Assembly: GCF_003034915.1 (NCBI RefSeq)
Contig: NZ_PZJX01000029.1
Coordinates: forward strand, 1-64,000
DNA: 64,000 bases
Direction of reading: 5' to 3'
From: Mesorhizobium helmanticense
GTDB lineage: Bacteria > Pseudomonadota > Alphaproteobacteria > Rhizobiales > Rhizobiaceae
The first letter of the stretch is position 1. Each line of letters starts with the position of its first letter. Position numbers and translations under genes: made by a program. The notes under the pieces were generated by a model. That model saw only the letters and a program-made list of their open reading frames with translations. It was not told the DNA's origin and searched no databases. Shown in pieces: positions 53,279 to 61,648 of this stretch.

Positions 53279-53323
53279 GATAGGTCAATTGACCTATCAT
53301 ATGGCCTGATTTCCCTCAATTGA
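53279..53323. promoter_or_regulatory. PutR operator pair between putA and putR
   Basis: GATAGGTCAATTGACCTATC at 53279-53298 is a perfect 20-bp palindrome. A weaker core TCAATTGA at 53316-53323 lies 31 bases away centre to centre, three helical turns, directly before the putR start. This suits an Lrp-type octamer wrapping the DNA, activating putA with proline and repressing its own gene. Confidence 0.75.
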
Positions 53324-53326
53324 ACC

Positions 53327-53788
53327 ATGAAATCGATGACAGAAGACCAATTGGACCGCATCGACAGGAACATCCTCTCGGCATTGGCCCGCGATGGGCG
53401 GCTTTCCATGTCGGAGCTCGCCGCCAAGGTCGGCCTATCGAAGACGCCGGTGCAGGCGCGGGTCAAGCGGCTGGAGAAGGACGGCTATATCAGGGGCTAC
53501 CAGGCGATCATCGACCGCGAGCGCATGGGCGAAGGTCATGTCGCCTTCGTCCAGGTCAAACTGTCCGATACGCGCTCGGCCGCGCTCGACGCCTTCAACC
53601 GTGCCGTGCAGGCGGTGCCGGAGATCGAGCAGTGCCACATGATGGCGTCGAGCTTCGACTATCTCCTGAAAGTCCGCACCACCGACATCGCCGCCTATCG
53701 CCGCGTGCTCGGCGAGCGCATCTCCGCCCTGCCCCACGTCGCCCAGACCTCCACCTTCGTGGCGATGGAGACCGTGAAGGATCGATGA
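53327..53788 (+). CDS. putR: Lrp/AsnC-family proline-responsive activator PutR
   Basis: The 153-residue regulator has an N-terminal helix-turn-helix (LDRIDRNILSALARDGRLSMSELAAKVGLSKTPVQARVKRLEKDGYI) and a C-terminal RAM effector domain with VQAVPEIEQCHMMASSFDYLLKVRTTDIAAYRRVL. Divergence from putA and the size match PutR of Agrobacterium and Rhodobacter, which activates putA when proline is present. An ATG three codons on (53336) is possible. Confidence 0.93.
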   Translation: MKSMTEDQLDRIDRNILSALARDGRLSMSELAAKVGLSKTPVQARVKRLEKDGYIRGYQAIIDRERMGEGHVAFVQVKLSDTRSAALDAFNRAVQAVPEIEQCHMMASSFDYLLKVRTTDIAAYRRVLGERISALPHVAQTSTFVAMETVKDR

Positions 53789-53789
53789 T

Positions 53790-54989
53790 CTAATCCGCCA
53801 GCGTCTTCAAGAACGCCACCAGCGCCGCGCGCTCGCGGTCCGAAAGCTGGAGCGGATGCAGCTCGGACACACCTTCGACACTTGCCGGCGCCCTGGAATA
53901 ATGCGCCACCACCTCGTCGAGCGACGCGAACTGCCCGGCATGCATGTAGGGCGCACGGCTGGCCGCACCGCGCAATGACGGCGTCTTGTAGGCGCGGATG
54001 AGTTCCGGTCCGGCCTTGACCATGAAGCGCAGCTCGCCGCAGGCGCTGGCATCGCCGTCGCGAAAGGCGCCAAAACAGTTGAACGGGTCGGCCTCGACCT
54101 GGCGTACCGCATCTATGCGGCCGCGATCCGGCGGCAAACCCTTGACCGGCGGCACGCCGGTATTGTGGAAACTGTTGTCGGTGAAGCGCGGGCCGGTGTG
54201 GCATGTCACGCAATTGGCCTTGCCGACGAACAGCTTCAGCCCAAGGATTTCCTCAGGCGAAAAGGCATCGTCGTCTTTTGGCTTGGCACCGGTGGCCAGA
54301 TCGATGGCAAAGCGATCGAAGCGCGTCTGCGGCGGCGCGATCGACCGTTCGAAGGCGGCGATCGCCTTGCCGATATTGGCGAAGACGCGATTGACGTCCT
54401 CGGTCTGTTGATCGGACATGGCGCTCCACGCCGCCTTCTCGGCATCGGTGCCGAGCGGGCTGGCATTGGCCGGCACAGTGGATAGGTCGGGCAGCGGCCC
54501 GAAGATGCGTTCGTAGCGCTCGCCAAAGCGCGCCTTGATGTAGTGCGCGAAGGCGGCGCGGTTGCCGGCGTGCTCCAGCGGATTCTCCAGCGGCGTCAGC
54601 GCCTGCGCCCAAAGGCTGTCGCGCCGCCCGTCCCAGAAGAACCAGGGGTCATGCGCGACGCCGGCCAGCGGCATTGTGCGCCGGTTGGTGCGGCCGACAC
54701 CGACCGCCTGCGGCAGGTCGTCCTGGAACTGCCGGTCGATCTTGTGGCAGGTCGAGCAGGAAACCATGCCATCGCCACTCATCCCCGTGTCGAAGAACAG
54801 CGTTGAACCCAGAGCAGCCGCGGCCGGCACGTCGGCGAAGCGGTTGGTGGTGTCGGCCTTCAGCGGCGGCAAAGTGTTGAGCGCCAGCGAGGCGATGGTC
54901 TTCTTCTCGGCATCGGAGAATTCCGGCTTGCCGCAGCCGGCAAGCACGGCCATCGCCATCAGCAGGAGAAGACGCGAAAACCAGCTCAC
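53790..54989 (-). CDS. Di-heme cytochrome c peroxidase (MauG/CcpA family) lipoprotein
   Basis: From the GTG at 54989 the 399-residue protein has a lipoprotein signal (RLLLLMAMAVLAGC, lipobox LAGC) and two heme c sites: CSTCH near residue 80 and CVTCH near 250. The stretch ALTPLENPLEHAGN and the C-terminal APYMHAGQFASLDEVVAHYS match bacterial peroxidases and MauG-like enzymes. It reduces hydrogen peroxide or oxidises a protein partner in the periplasm. Its start overlaps the FixH-like gene by four bases (GTGA), so the two are coupled. Confidence 0.88.
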   Translation of the reverse strand: MSWFSRLLLLMAMAVLAGCGKPEFSDAEKKTIASLALNTLPPLKADTTNRFADVPAAAALGSTLFFDTGMSGDGMVSCSTCHKIDRQFQDDLPQAVGVGRTNRRTMPLAGVAHDPWFFWDGRRDSLWAQALTPLENPLEHAGNRAAFAHYIKARFGERYERIFGPLPDLSTVPANASPLGTDAEKAAWSAMSDQQTEDVNRVFANIGKAIAAFERSIAPPQTRFDRFAIDLATGAKPKDDDAFSPEEILGLKLFVGKANCVTCHTGPRFTDNSFHNTGVPPVKGLPPDRGRIDAVRQVEADPFNCFGAFRDGDASACGELRFMVKAGPELIRAYKTPSLRGAASRAPYMHAGQFASLDEVVAHYSRAPASVEGVSELHPLQLSDRERAALVAFLKTLAD

Positions 54990-55435
54990 AGCAGCACGTT
55001 GAAGACGACCGTATCCGAACCGGCCGCCGCGGAAATGGCGAAATGCAACTGCCACAATCCGCTCATCGTGAATTTCAGCCCTTCGATGCGATAGCGCCCG
55101 TCGCCCAGATAGTCGGTCGCCTGCGGGCTGGTCGGCAGGCCGTGATTGTGCTGCGGCATGCCGCCAGAAACCGAGATCGCCGCCCCTTGCACAGGCGTTC
55201 CCGCAACTGTCTTCAGCGTCAGCAGCCAGGATTGCAGCTCGCCTTGGCGGATGGCACCCTTTTCGGGCTCGAAACTTGCCACAAACAGCCCGTGCGCCGT
55301 CGTTTTCGAACGGGAAATGTCCGTCCCGGCCAGTTGAGGCGCATGCCGCGTCGTCAGGTAGACGACGGAAAGAATGCCAGCCAGCAAGGCAGCCAGACCA
55401 AGACCCGCCAGAACATAACGCCATAACGATGCCAA
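54986..55435 (-). CDS. FixH/YtkA-like membrane-anchored protein
   Basis: The 149-residue protein has an N-terminal membrane helix (YVLAGLGLAALLAGILSVVYL), then a beta-sandwich domain with FVASFEPEKGAIRQGELQSWLLTLKT, SVSGGMPQHNHGLPTSP and YRIEGLKFTMSGLWQLHFAI. The HNHGLPTSP part recalls FixH and YtkA-type domains, which are linked to copper handling and cytochrome assembly. It overlaps the peroxidase gene downstream. A joint role in periplasmic redox or metal handling is inferred. Confidence 0.75.
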   Translation of the reverse strand: MASLWRYVLAGLGLAALLAGILSVVYLTTRHAPQLAGTDISRSKTTAHGLFVASFEPEKGAIRQGELQSWLLTLKTVAGTPVQGAAISVSGGMPQHNHGLPTSPQATDYLGDGRYRIEGLKFTMSGLWQLHFAISAAAGSDTVVFNVLL

Positions 55436-55577
55436 ACCGGTTCCTTTTCAGCCACTAACGTCTTGGTCAGCAGATAGCGTCCCGCCGCCTGCGGGAAAAC
55501 GGTTCTGGTGCAAAAATCCGCCGTCGCCAAGCATGGCGCTGCCGGTTGCAAAAAGCTACAGCACCGGGTCTTTGGTT

Positions 55578-55620
55578 TATGCATGTCGTTACGCCTTTTT
55601 GGGGCGATACGCACTAGGAG
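55578..55620. repeat. Partial copy of the double-palindrome repeat
   Basis: TTTATGCATGTCGTTACGCC matches the second palindrome of the 28931 element, but the second arm is absent. It lies in the kdgK promoter region. Confidence 0.4.
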
Positions 55621-55628
55621 GGAGATTC

Positions 55629-56549
55629 ATGGCAGGAAACGGTGTCGTCTCGATCGGTGAGTGCATGATCGAACTTTCAGGCCAGACGGGACCGAACTGG
55701 CGCATGGGCTTTGCCGGCGACACCTTCAACACGCTGTGGGCGCTGCATGCGCTGAGCGGCGATCGCCCGGCAACCTATGTGTCGGCCTTCGGCGACGATC
55801 CGTTCTCGCAAGGCCAGATCGCCTTCTTCGCCGAAAACGGCATCGGCATCGGCGGAAGTCCGGTCATACCGGGCGCTCGGCCCGGCCTCTATGCGATCAC
55901 GCTGACCGGCGCGGAACGCTCCTTCACCTACTGGCGTGGCGACGCGGCCGCGCGGCAGCTCGCCTCCGATCCGGTCGCACTGGCAAAAAGCCTGGAAAAC
56001 CAAGCGCTTGTCTACTTTTCCGGAATCACTTTAGCAATTCTGGACGATGCCGCGCGCAAGACGTTGCTGAAGGCCGTAGCCAAGGCGCGTGCGGCCGGTT
56101 CGCTTGTCGCCTTCGATCCCAACTACCGGCCGCGACTGTGGCGCAGCCGCGAGGAGGCGCAAGCCGCGATCCTCGACGCTCTTGCCGTCACCGACATCGC
56201 GCTGCCGACTTATCCCGACGAGCAGATGCTGTTCGGCGATGCAGCACCGCAAGCGACGGCGCAACGACTGGGAAAGCTGGTCGGCGAAGTGGTGGTCAAG
56301 AATGGCGAGGAGCCGGCGCTGATTGCCAAAAACGACACCTTGCAATCCATTCCGGCCGTGCATGTCGCCGCCCCGGTCGACACCACCGGCGCCGGCGATT
56401 CCTTCAATGGCGGCTATCTCGCCGCCCGGCTTGCCGGCCACGCCCCGGCAGCGGGGGCGCTGCGCGCCCACCGCGTCGCCGCCGCCGTCGTCCAGGTGCG
56501 CGGCGCGCTGGCGCCGTTCGAGACGCTCAGGAAAGCGTTCGACGATTAG
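55629..56549 (+). CDS. kdgK: PfkB-family sugar kinase, probably 2-keto-3-deoxygluconate kinase
   Basis: The 306-residue kinase (ATG at 55629 after AGGAGGGAG) has the N-terminal GVVSIGECMIELSG, GFAGDTFNTLWALH with the sugar-binding GD, PNYRPRLW and the anion-hole/catalytic DTTGAGDSFNGGYLA. The FDPNYRPRLW and ECMIEL features are typical for KDG kinases, which phosphorylate 2-keto-3-deoxygluconate to KDPG. It is convergent with galM. A related ribokinase-like substrate remains possible. Confidence 0.86.
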   Translation: MAGNGVVSIGECMIELSGQTGPNWRMGFAGDTFNTLWALHALSGDRPATYVSAFGDDPFSQGQIAFFAENGIGIGGSPVIPGARPGLYAITLTGAERSFTYWRGDAAARQLASDPVALAKSLENQALVYFSGITLAILDDAARKTLLKAVAKARAAGSLVAFDPNYRPRLWRSREEAQAAILDALAVTDIALPTYPDEQMLFGDAAPQATAQRLGKLVGEVVVKNGEEPALIAKNDTLQSIPAVHVAAPVDTTGAGDSFNGGYLAARLAGHAPAAGALRAHRVAAAVVQVRGALAPFETLRKAFDD

Positions 56550-56581
56550 GTCTGTCGAGATTCAAACCGCCGTTCGCAGAT

Positions 56582-57607
56582 CTAAGGCAGCCGGAACCGG
56601 TACTCCGTCACCTGGTGATAGATCTGGCCGGGCCACAGCGTCGCCTGCGGGAAATACGGCCGGTTCGGCGCGTCCGGCCAGACCTGCGCTTCCAGACAGA
56701 AGCCTGAGAAAGCCTTGTAATGGCGTCCGTCCAGCCCTGACGAAGACGGCTGCAGATACTGGCCCGTATAGAGCTGGAGGCCAGGCTCCGTGGTCCAGAC
56801 CTCCATCTCGACACCGGAACTCGCACTTTGCGCCCACGACGCCTGCTTGAGCGGCCCGCGTGTCGGAGCGAGGCAGAAATTGAGATCGTAGGCAAGCTGT
56901 TCGCCCTCGGTCTCCATGCGCAGCGGCCGCGCCTGGCGGAAGTCGAAGGGCGTGCCGTCGACGGGTTTGACCGCGCCGGTCGGGATCATCTCGCTGTCGA
57001 CCGGCGTATAGGCGCCGGCATTCAGCATCAATCGGTGGTCGAGGATGTCGCCGGCGCCGCCATCGTCGAGGTTGAAATAGGAATGCTGGGCGAGATTGCA
57101 GAGCGTCGGCTCCTCGCAAGTCGCGGTCATCTCGATGCTCAGCGTGCCGGGGATCTTCAGCCGGTAGGTGCAGGTCACGTCGAGCGCGCCGGGAAAGCCC
57201 ATCGTGCCGTCGGGATCATGCAGAGTCAGCGTGACGAAATCCCGGCCGTGCAGTGAAACGGTCCACGGCCGGTGGAAGAAACCTTCCGAGCCGCCATGCA
57301 GCGTATGTTTGTCGAGGAAGTTGCGCTCGCTCTGGTAGCGCTTTCCGGCGATGGTGAAGCGGCCGTCGCGGATGCGGTTGGCAAAGCGCCCGACGACGGC
57401 GCCGAAGAAGGCCCTGTCGGTCTCATAGGGCTCGAAACGGTCATATCCCAGCACCAGCGGCGCGTCGTGACCGGCCAGGCGCAAATCCTGGATGATCGCG
57501 CCGAGCCCGATGATGTTGGCGGTGAGGCCGCCGCCCCGAATGGTGAAGCGGCGGACCTGGTCGCCCGCCTGCGTCGTGCCGAAGACCTCGCCGTCCTTCA
57601 TCGCCAT
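56582..57607 (-). CDS. galM: Aldose 1-epimerase (galactose mutarotase)
   Basis: The 341-residue enzyme interconverts alpha and beta anomers of aldoses. Motifs: GRFANRIRDGRFTIAGKRYQ, the catalytic base histidine in NLAQHSYFNLDDG, and EVWTTEPGLQLYTGQYL with the catalytic glutamate, plus FCLEAQVWPDAPN at the end. Length and motifs fit the family. It could act on glucose, galactose or arabinose. GalM is the general name. Confidence 0.92.
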   Translation of the reverse strand: MAMKDGEVFGTTQAGDQVRRFTIRGGGLTANIIGLGAIIQDLRLAGHDAPLVLGYDRFEPYETDRAFFGAVVGRFANRIRDGRFTIAGKRYQSERNFLDKHTLHGGSEGFFHRPWTVSLHGRDFVTLTLHDPDGTMGFPGALDVTCTYRLKIPGTLSIEMTATCEEPTLCNLAQHSYFNLDDGGAGDILDHRLMLNAGAYTPVDSEMIPTGAVKPVDGTPFDFRQARPLRMETEGEQLAYDLNFCLAPTRGPLKQASWAQSASSGVEMEVWTTEPGLQLYTGQYLQPSSSGLDGRHYKAFSGFCLEAQVWPDAPNRPYFPQATLWPGQIYHQVTEYRFRLP

Positions 57608-57684
57608 GCCCGAAAATGCCGGTTGGTTGATCGATGCCCGCCTGAGCTTTCGGGCTTGGTGGGGTCCGCTGTGATCAACAGACC

Positions 57685-57717
57685 CCCAAGATAATCAGAG
57701 GCCCAAGATAATCAGAG
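57685..57717. repeat. 17-bp tandem duplication at the end of gabD
   Basis: CCCAAGATAATCAGAG occurs at 57685-57700 and again at 57702-57717. The second copy holds the gabD stop codon (57712-57714), so the first is a duplicate just past the stop. Confidence 0.7.
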
Positions 57718-59169
57718 ACCAAGCCCGCCGATGCAGACATATTTGGTGTCGAGATAGTCCTCGATGCCCTGATGTCCGCCTTCCTTGCCAAGGCCCGATT
57801 CCTTGACGCCGCCGAACGGTGCCTCCGGCGTGGTGATGAGGCCTTCATTGATCCCGACCATGCCGTATTTCAGCCCTTCCATCACCCGGAAAGCGCGGCC
57901 GAGATCGCCAGTGTAGAAATAACAGGCCAAGCCGAAATCGGTGTCGTTGGCAAGCGCTACCACCTCGTCCTCGGTTTCGAACTTGAACACGGGGGCGACC
58001 GGGCCGAAGATCTCTTCCTTCATGAAGCGCATCTTCGGCGTCGCATTGGCGATCACCGTCGGCTGGAAGAACGAGCCGCCAAGCGCATGGCGCTTGCCGC
58101 CGGCGACAACCTTGCCGCCCTTGGCTGCGGCGTCAGCGATCAGTTCCTCGACCTTTTCGACCGCCTTCTCGTCGATCAACGGCCCCTGCTGGACGCCCTC
58201 TTCAAGGCCGGAACCGACCTTCAGCCCGTTGCTGGCGGCGGCGAGCTTTTCGACGAACTTGTCATAGATCTTCGCCTGCACGAAGAAACGGTTGGTGCAG
58301 ACGCAGGTCTGGCCGGAATTGCGGTACTTTGCGGTGATCGCGCCGGCGACGGCACGTTCGATGTCGGCGTCATCGAAGACGATGAACGGCGCGTTGCCGC
58401 CGAGTTCCATCGACACCTTCTTGACGGTGACGGACGACTTCTGGATCAGGATCTTGCCGACCTCTGTCGAGCCGGTGAAGGTGATCTTCTTGACCAGCGG
58501 ATTGGCGCAGATCTCGTCGCCGATCTCGCCGGCGGCACCGGTCAGGATGTTGATGACGCCCTTGGGGAAGCCGACTTCCTCGGCCAGCGCGCCCCAGGCG
58601 AGACCGGAATAAGGCGTCTGCGAAGCCGGCTTGACGACCGCGGTGCAGCCGGCGGCAAGCGCCGGGCCGAGCTTGCGGGCCAGCATCGAGGACGGGAAAT
58701 TCCACGGCGTGATGGCGGCGATAACGCCGACCGGCTCCTTGGTCACCAGAATGCGGCGGTCCGCCCACGGCGAAGGCACCACATCGCCATAGGTGCGGCG
58801 GCCCTCTTCGGCGAACCACAATATGTAGGACGCGGCCGAGCCGATCTCGCCCTTGGACTCGAACAGCGACTTGCCCTGCTCGATGGTCAGGAGTTCGGCC
58901 AGCACGTCCTGATTGTCCATCATCGCGTCATGCAGCTTACGCAAAAGCTTCGAGCGCTCGAGCGCGGTGGTCTTGCGCCACGTCTTGAAGGCTTCCTCGG
59001 CGGCTTCGATGGCGCGGCGGGTCTCCGCCTTGCCCGACTTCGGCACCGTGCCGATCTTGAGGCCCGTGGCCGGGTTGTTGACATCGACCGTCTGGCCGCT
59101 GTCGGCCTGCACCCATTCGCCGTTGATGAGATTGGCCTGGCGCATGAAATGGCTGGTTTTCTGAAGCAT
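57712..59169 (-). CDS. gabD: NAD(P)-dependent succinate-semialdehyde dehydrogenase
   Basis: The 485-residue aldehyde dehydrogenase has ITPWNFPSSMLARKLGPALAAGC, cofactor-site FTGSTEVGKIL, the base glutamate in VSMELGGNAPFIVFDD and the nucleophile in NSGQTCVCTNRFFVQ, with FGPVAPVFKFETEDE. The CVC at the active site and EAPFGGVKESGLGKEGG are typical of GabD, which oxidises succinate semialdehyde in GABA breakdown. It is not next to a GABA transaminase, so the aldehyde in vivo could differ. Confidence 0.9.
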   Translation of the reverse strand: MLQKTSHFMRQANLINGEWVQADSGQTVDVNNPATGLKIGTVPKSGKAETRRAIEAAEEAFKTWRKTTALERSKLLRKLHDAMMDNQDVLAELLTIEQGKSLFESKGEIGSAASYILWFAEEGRRTYGDVVPSPWADRRILVTKEPVGVIAAITPWNFPSSMLARKLGPALAAGCTAVVKPASQTPYSGLAWGALAEEVGFPKGVINILTGAAGEIGDEICANPLVKKITFTGSTEVGKILIQKSSVTVKKVSMELGGNAPFIVFDDADIERAVAGAITAKYRNSGQTCVCTNRFFVQAKIYDKFVEKLAAASNGLKVGSGLEEGVQQGPLIDEKAVEKVEELIADAAAKGGKVVAGGKRHALGGSFFQPTVIANATPKMRFMKEEIFGPVAPVFKFETEDEVVALANDTDFGLACYFYTGDLGRAFRVMEGLKYGMVGINEGLITTPEAPFGGVKESGLGKEGGHQGIEDYLDTKYVCIGGLGL

Positions 59170-59332
59170 GGTCTAGCCTCCGTTCGGCGCACTGACGGGC
59201 CGGTCGCTGGATTTCCTCGGGTGAGCGTGCGCAATGGCGTCGATGCCCGGCACGCTGGAGCCACTGCTCTTTACCTAGGGCAAGCCCTGCAAGCAATCGC
59301 AAGATGGCATATAGGGTTTGGGCCAGTCAAAA

Positions 59333-60280
59333 CTAGCCGAAAATCTGCACGACCACCGCCAGCCAAAAGGCGGTAGTGACGACCGCACAGGCGGTGGCGA
59401 TGGTCATCTGGTTCGACGCCAACGCCTGGCCGGTGTTGAACTGCGAGGCAATCAGGTATGAATTGACCCCGGATGGCAGCGCGGCCGCCACGACCGCCAC
59501 CTTCGCCGACAGCGGCGGCAGGCCAAACAGCCAGACCAGGCCGAGGGCAACGGCCGGCATCAGCAACAGCTTCAGCGCCGACAGCGCCAGCGCCGGCCGC
59601 ACGTTGCCGGAGATGCCGAAGCGGCACAGGCCAAGCCCCATGGCAAACAGCGCGACTGGTCCGGCGATGTCGGCCAGCGCGCCGACCAGCCGCTCGGCCA
59701 GCGTCGGCAATGGCAGGCCGGTGATACGCCACACCCATCCGGCCAGGATGCCGATGATCAGCGGATTGGAGAACATCTTGCGAAAGAAGCTCCGGATGAT
59801 GCGCAGCGGATGCATCTGCTCGTCACCGCGGCCAAAAATCTCAAACAGGATGATCGACGCCATGATCATCGTCGGCAGATGCACCGAAATCAGCAGCGAC
59901 AGCACTTCGAATCCACTTGGCCCGAATGTGCCGAGAACGAACGGGATGCCGAGCAGGACGAGATTGGAAAAAGCCGACGACACGCCGCCGACGACGCCCG
60001 CGCGCGAGTCGCGGCCGAACCACCGCGTGATGACCAGATGGCCCGCGGTCCATGTGACCGCCGCCGCCGCGAAATAAGCTCCCCAGAACGGCCAAGGCGC
60101 CGAGCCATGGAAATCGGCGTTGACCATGGTGCGAAACAGAAGCAGCGGCATAGCCACCCCGACGGCGAACTCGGCGATGGCCTCGCCCGCCTCGGCTTTG
60201 AGATAGCCGGTGAGCCCAGCCAGATAGCCGAGCGCGACAAGGCCGAAGACAAAAAGGACGGTTTCGATGAGCGGAGACAT
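59333..60280 (-). CDS. AEC-family membrane carrier
   Basis: The 315-residue protein (ATG at 60280) has about ten membrane helices of the auxin efflux carrier (AEC) family: LIETVLFVFGLVALGYLAG at the N-terminus, a middle hydrophilic loop RGDEQMHPLRIIRSFFRKMFSNPLIIGILAGWV, and PSGVNSYLIASQFNTGQALASNQ, a motif common in AEC carriers of malonate or similar anions. The substrate is unknown. The frame extends 12 codons upstream to 60316. Confidence 0.86.
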   Translation of the reverse strand: MSPLIETVLFVFGLVALGYLAGLTGYLKAEAGEAIAEFAVGVAMPLLLFRTMVNADFHGSAPWPFWGAYFAAAAVTWTAGHLVITRWFGRDSRAGVVGGVSSAFSNLVLLGIPFVLGTFGPSGFEVLSLLISVHLPTMIMASIILFEIFGRGDEQMHPLRIIRSFFRKMFSNPLIIGILAGWVWRITGLPLPTLAERLVGALADIAGPVALFAMGLGLCRFGISGNVRPALALSALKLLLMPAVALGLVWLFGLPPLSAKVAVVAAALPSGVNSYLIASQFNTGQALASNQMTIATACAVVTTAFWLAVVVQIFG

Positions 60281-60461
60281 TTTTCCGGTGATAGGCGAGC
60301 CTGCCTTGCCGTGCAATCGCCTGCCTTTGGAAACGGTCCTCGATCTGGATAGCCAGGAAATAGGCTACCCCGCCCGCTCGCTTGTCTTTCAGCCGGCTTT
60401 GCCATCCCTTATATGCCCGTCACCGGAACCCACCTCCGGCGACCCGTGAAAGGGACGTCCA

Positions 60462-61010
60462 ATGCTTCGATTTGCCATGGCGCTGTTTCTGCTAGTCGTT
60501 TCCACCGCAGCCCATGCCACGGATGCCGGTTGGGCGCTGTTGCGCGACGGCGGCCATGTCGTGCTGCTTCGCCACGCGATGATCACCGGCACGACCGATC
60601 CAGCGAATTTCGACATCGAGAAATGCGCCACCCAGCTCAACCTATCCGCCCGCGGCAAGCAGCAGGCCAGCAAGATCGGCGCGTTGTTCGGCGCCCGCGC
60701 GGCTCCCATCGAGCGCGTTCTGTCCAGCCGCTACTGCCGCTGCCTCGACACCGCCCGCATCGCTTTCGAAACCGAGCCCGAGCCCTTCGCGCCGCTCGAC
60801 CTGCTGAAGACCGACTCGGACGAGAAAGTTGCCCAGCTTGCCGCGATCATGACTGAGATCCGCGGTTATTCCGGCTCCGACAATCTGGTCATGGTCACCC
60901 ATCTGGAAGACATTATGGCGCTAACCGGCGTCTCTCCGCGCGAAGGCGAAGCCGTGGTGGTCGAGCCGCAGGGCGATGGCCTGCGCGTGCTTGGCCGCGT
61001 TACGTTCTGA
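60462..61010 (+). CDS. Exported histidine-phosphatase-family protein
   Basis: The 182-residue protein has a signal peptide (MLRFAMALFLLVVSTAAHAT) and the catalytic RHG-like motif LLRHAMITGTTDPANF, LSARGKQQASKIGALF, the SSRYCRCLDTA phosphopocket and a second histidine in MVTHLEDIMALTG. It would act on a phosphate ester in the periplasm; the substrate is unknown. It is an isolated gene. Confidence 0.82.
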   Translation: MLRFAMALFLLVVSTAAHATDAGWALLRDGGHVVLLRHAMITGTTDPANFDIEKCATQLNLSARGKQQASKIGALFGARAAPIERVLSSRYCRCLDTARIAFETEPEPFAPLDLLKTDSDEKVAQLAAIMTEIRGYSGSDNLVMVTHLEDIMALTGVSPREGEAVVVEPQGDGLRVLGRVTF

Positions 61011-61248
61011 CAGGACCGCCATCTTTGCCAAACCCTGCAAAAATGCCACCGGCGGAGTTCGATGCTCTGGGAGCTGACGTTGCGTCAAATGGAAGAGCCA
61101 CCAGGCCATCCGGCGGCCCTTCTTGTCTTTTCCAGACCCGCATCCCATCTGCGCCCGGCGCATCAGGCCTTTTCCTGCCCTGAAAAACCGATTAGACAGC
61201 GCGCAAACACATGCGGACAGATTCCGCCCGCAACCGAAGGAAAAGCCC

Positions 61249-61530
61249 TTGTCCACCACGTTCGACAAAGTCGCCAAGATCATCGCCGACACCAGTGAGA
61301 TCGATATCGACACGATCACCCCTGAAAGCCACACCATCGACGATCTCGGCATCGACAGCCTCGACTTCCTCGACATCGTCTTTGCCATCGACAAGGAATT
61401 CGGCATCAAGGTTCCGCTGGAAAAGTGGACGCAAGAAGTCAATGACGGCAAGGCCTCGACCGACGATTACTTCGTCATGAAGAACCTCTGCGCCAAGATC
61501 GACGCGCTGGTCGCGGCCAAGAACGCGTGA
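61249..61530 (+). CDS. acpXL: Acyl carrier protein AcpXL for very-long-chain lipid A fatty acid
   Basis: AcpXL is the special carrier for the 27-hydroxyoctacosanoic acid of rhizobial lipid A. The 93-residue product starts with TTG at 61249 (GAAGGA ribosome site), reads [20 protein letters not shown] and carries the phosphopantetheine site in [18 protein letters not shown]. Its C-terminus is longer than in common ACP ([21 protein letters not shown]). It lies upstream of two ketosynthase genes, as in the known rhizobial cluster. Confidence 0.93.
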   Translation: MSTTFDKVAKIIADTSEIDIDTITPESHTIDDLGIDSLDFLDIVFAIDKEFGIKVPLEKWTQEVNDGKASTDDYFVMKNLCAKIDALVAAKNA

Positions 61531-61562
61531 TGAAGACAGGCCGCGTGACCTTGACGCGCTTG

Positions 61563-61611
61563 GCGCATGACCCCGAAAATCGGCATCGATTTTCGGACAG
61601 GGATCATGCGC
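61563..61611. repeat. Palindromic element between acpXL and fabF2XL
   Basis: GCGCATGACCCCGAAAATCG, GCAT, then CGATTTTCGGACAGGGATCATGCGC: long near-perfect arms. The core matches the element at 29548. It fills most of the 118-base gap between the two genes. Confidence 0.75.
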
Positions 61612-61648
61612 AAAACAACAAAAAATCGCCTGACCCACAAAGCCGCGC

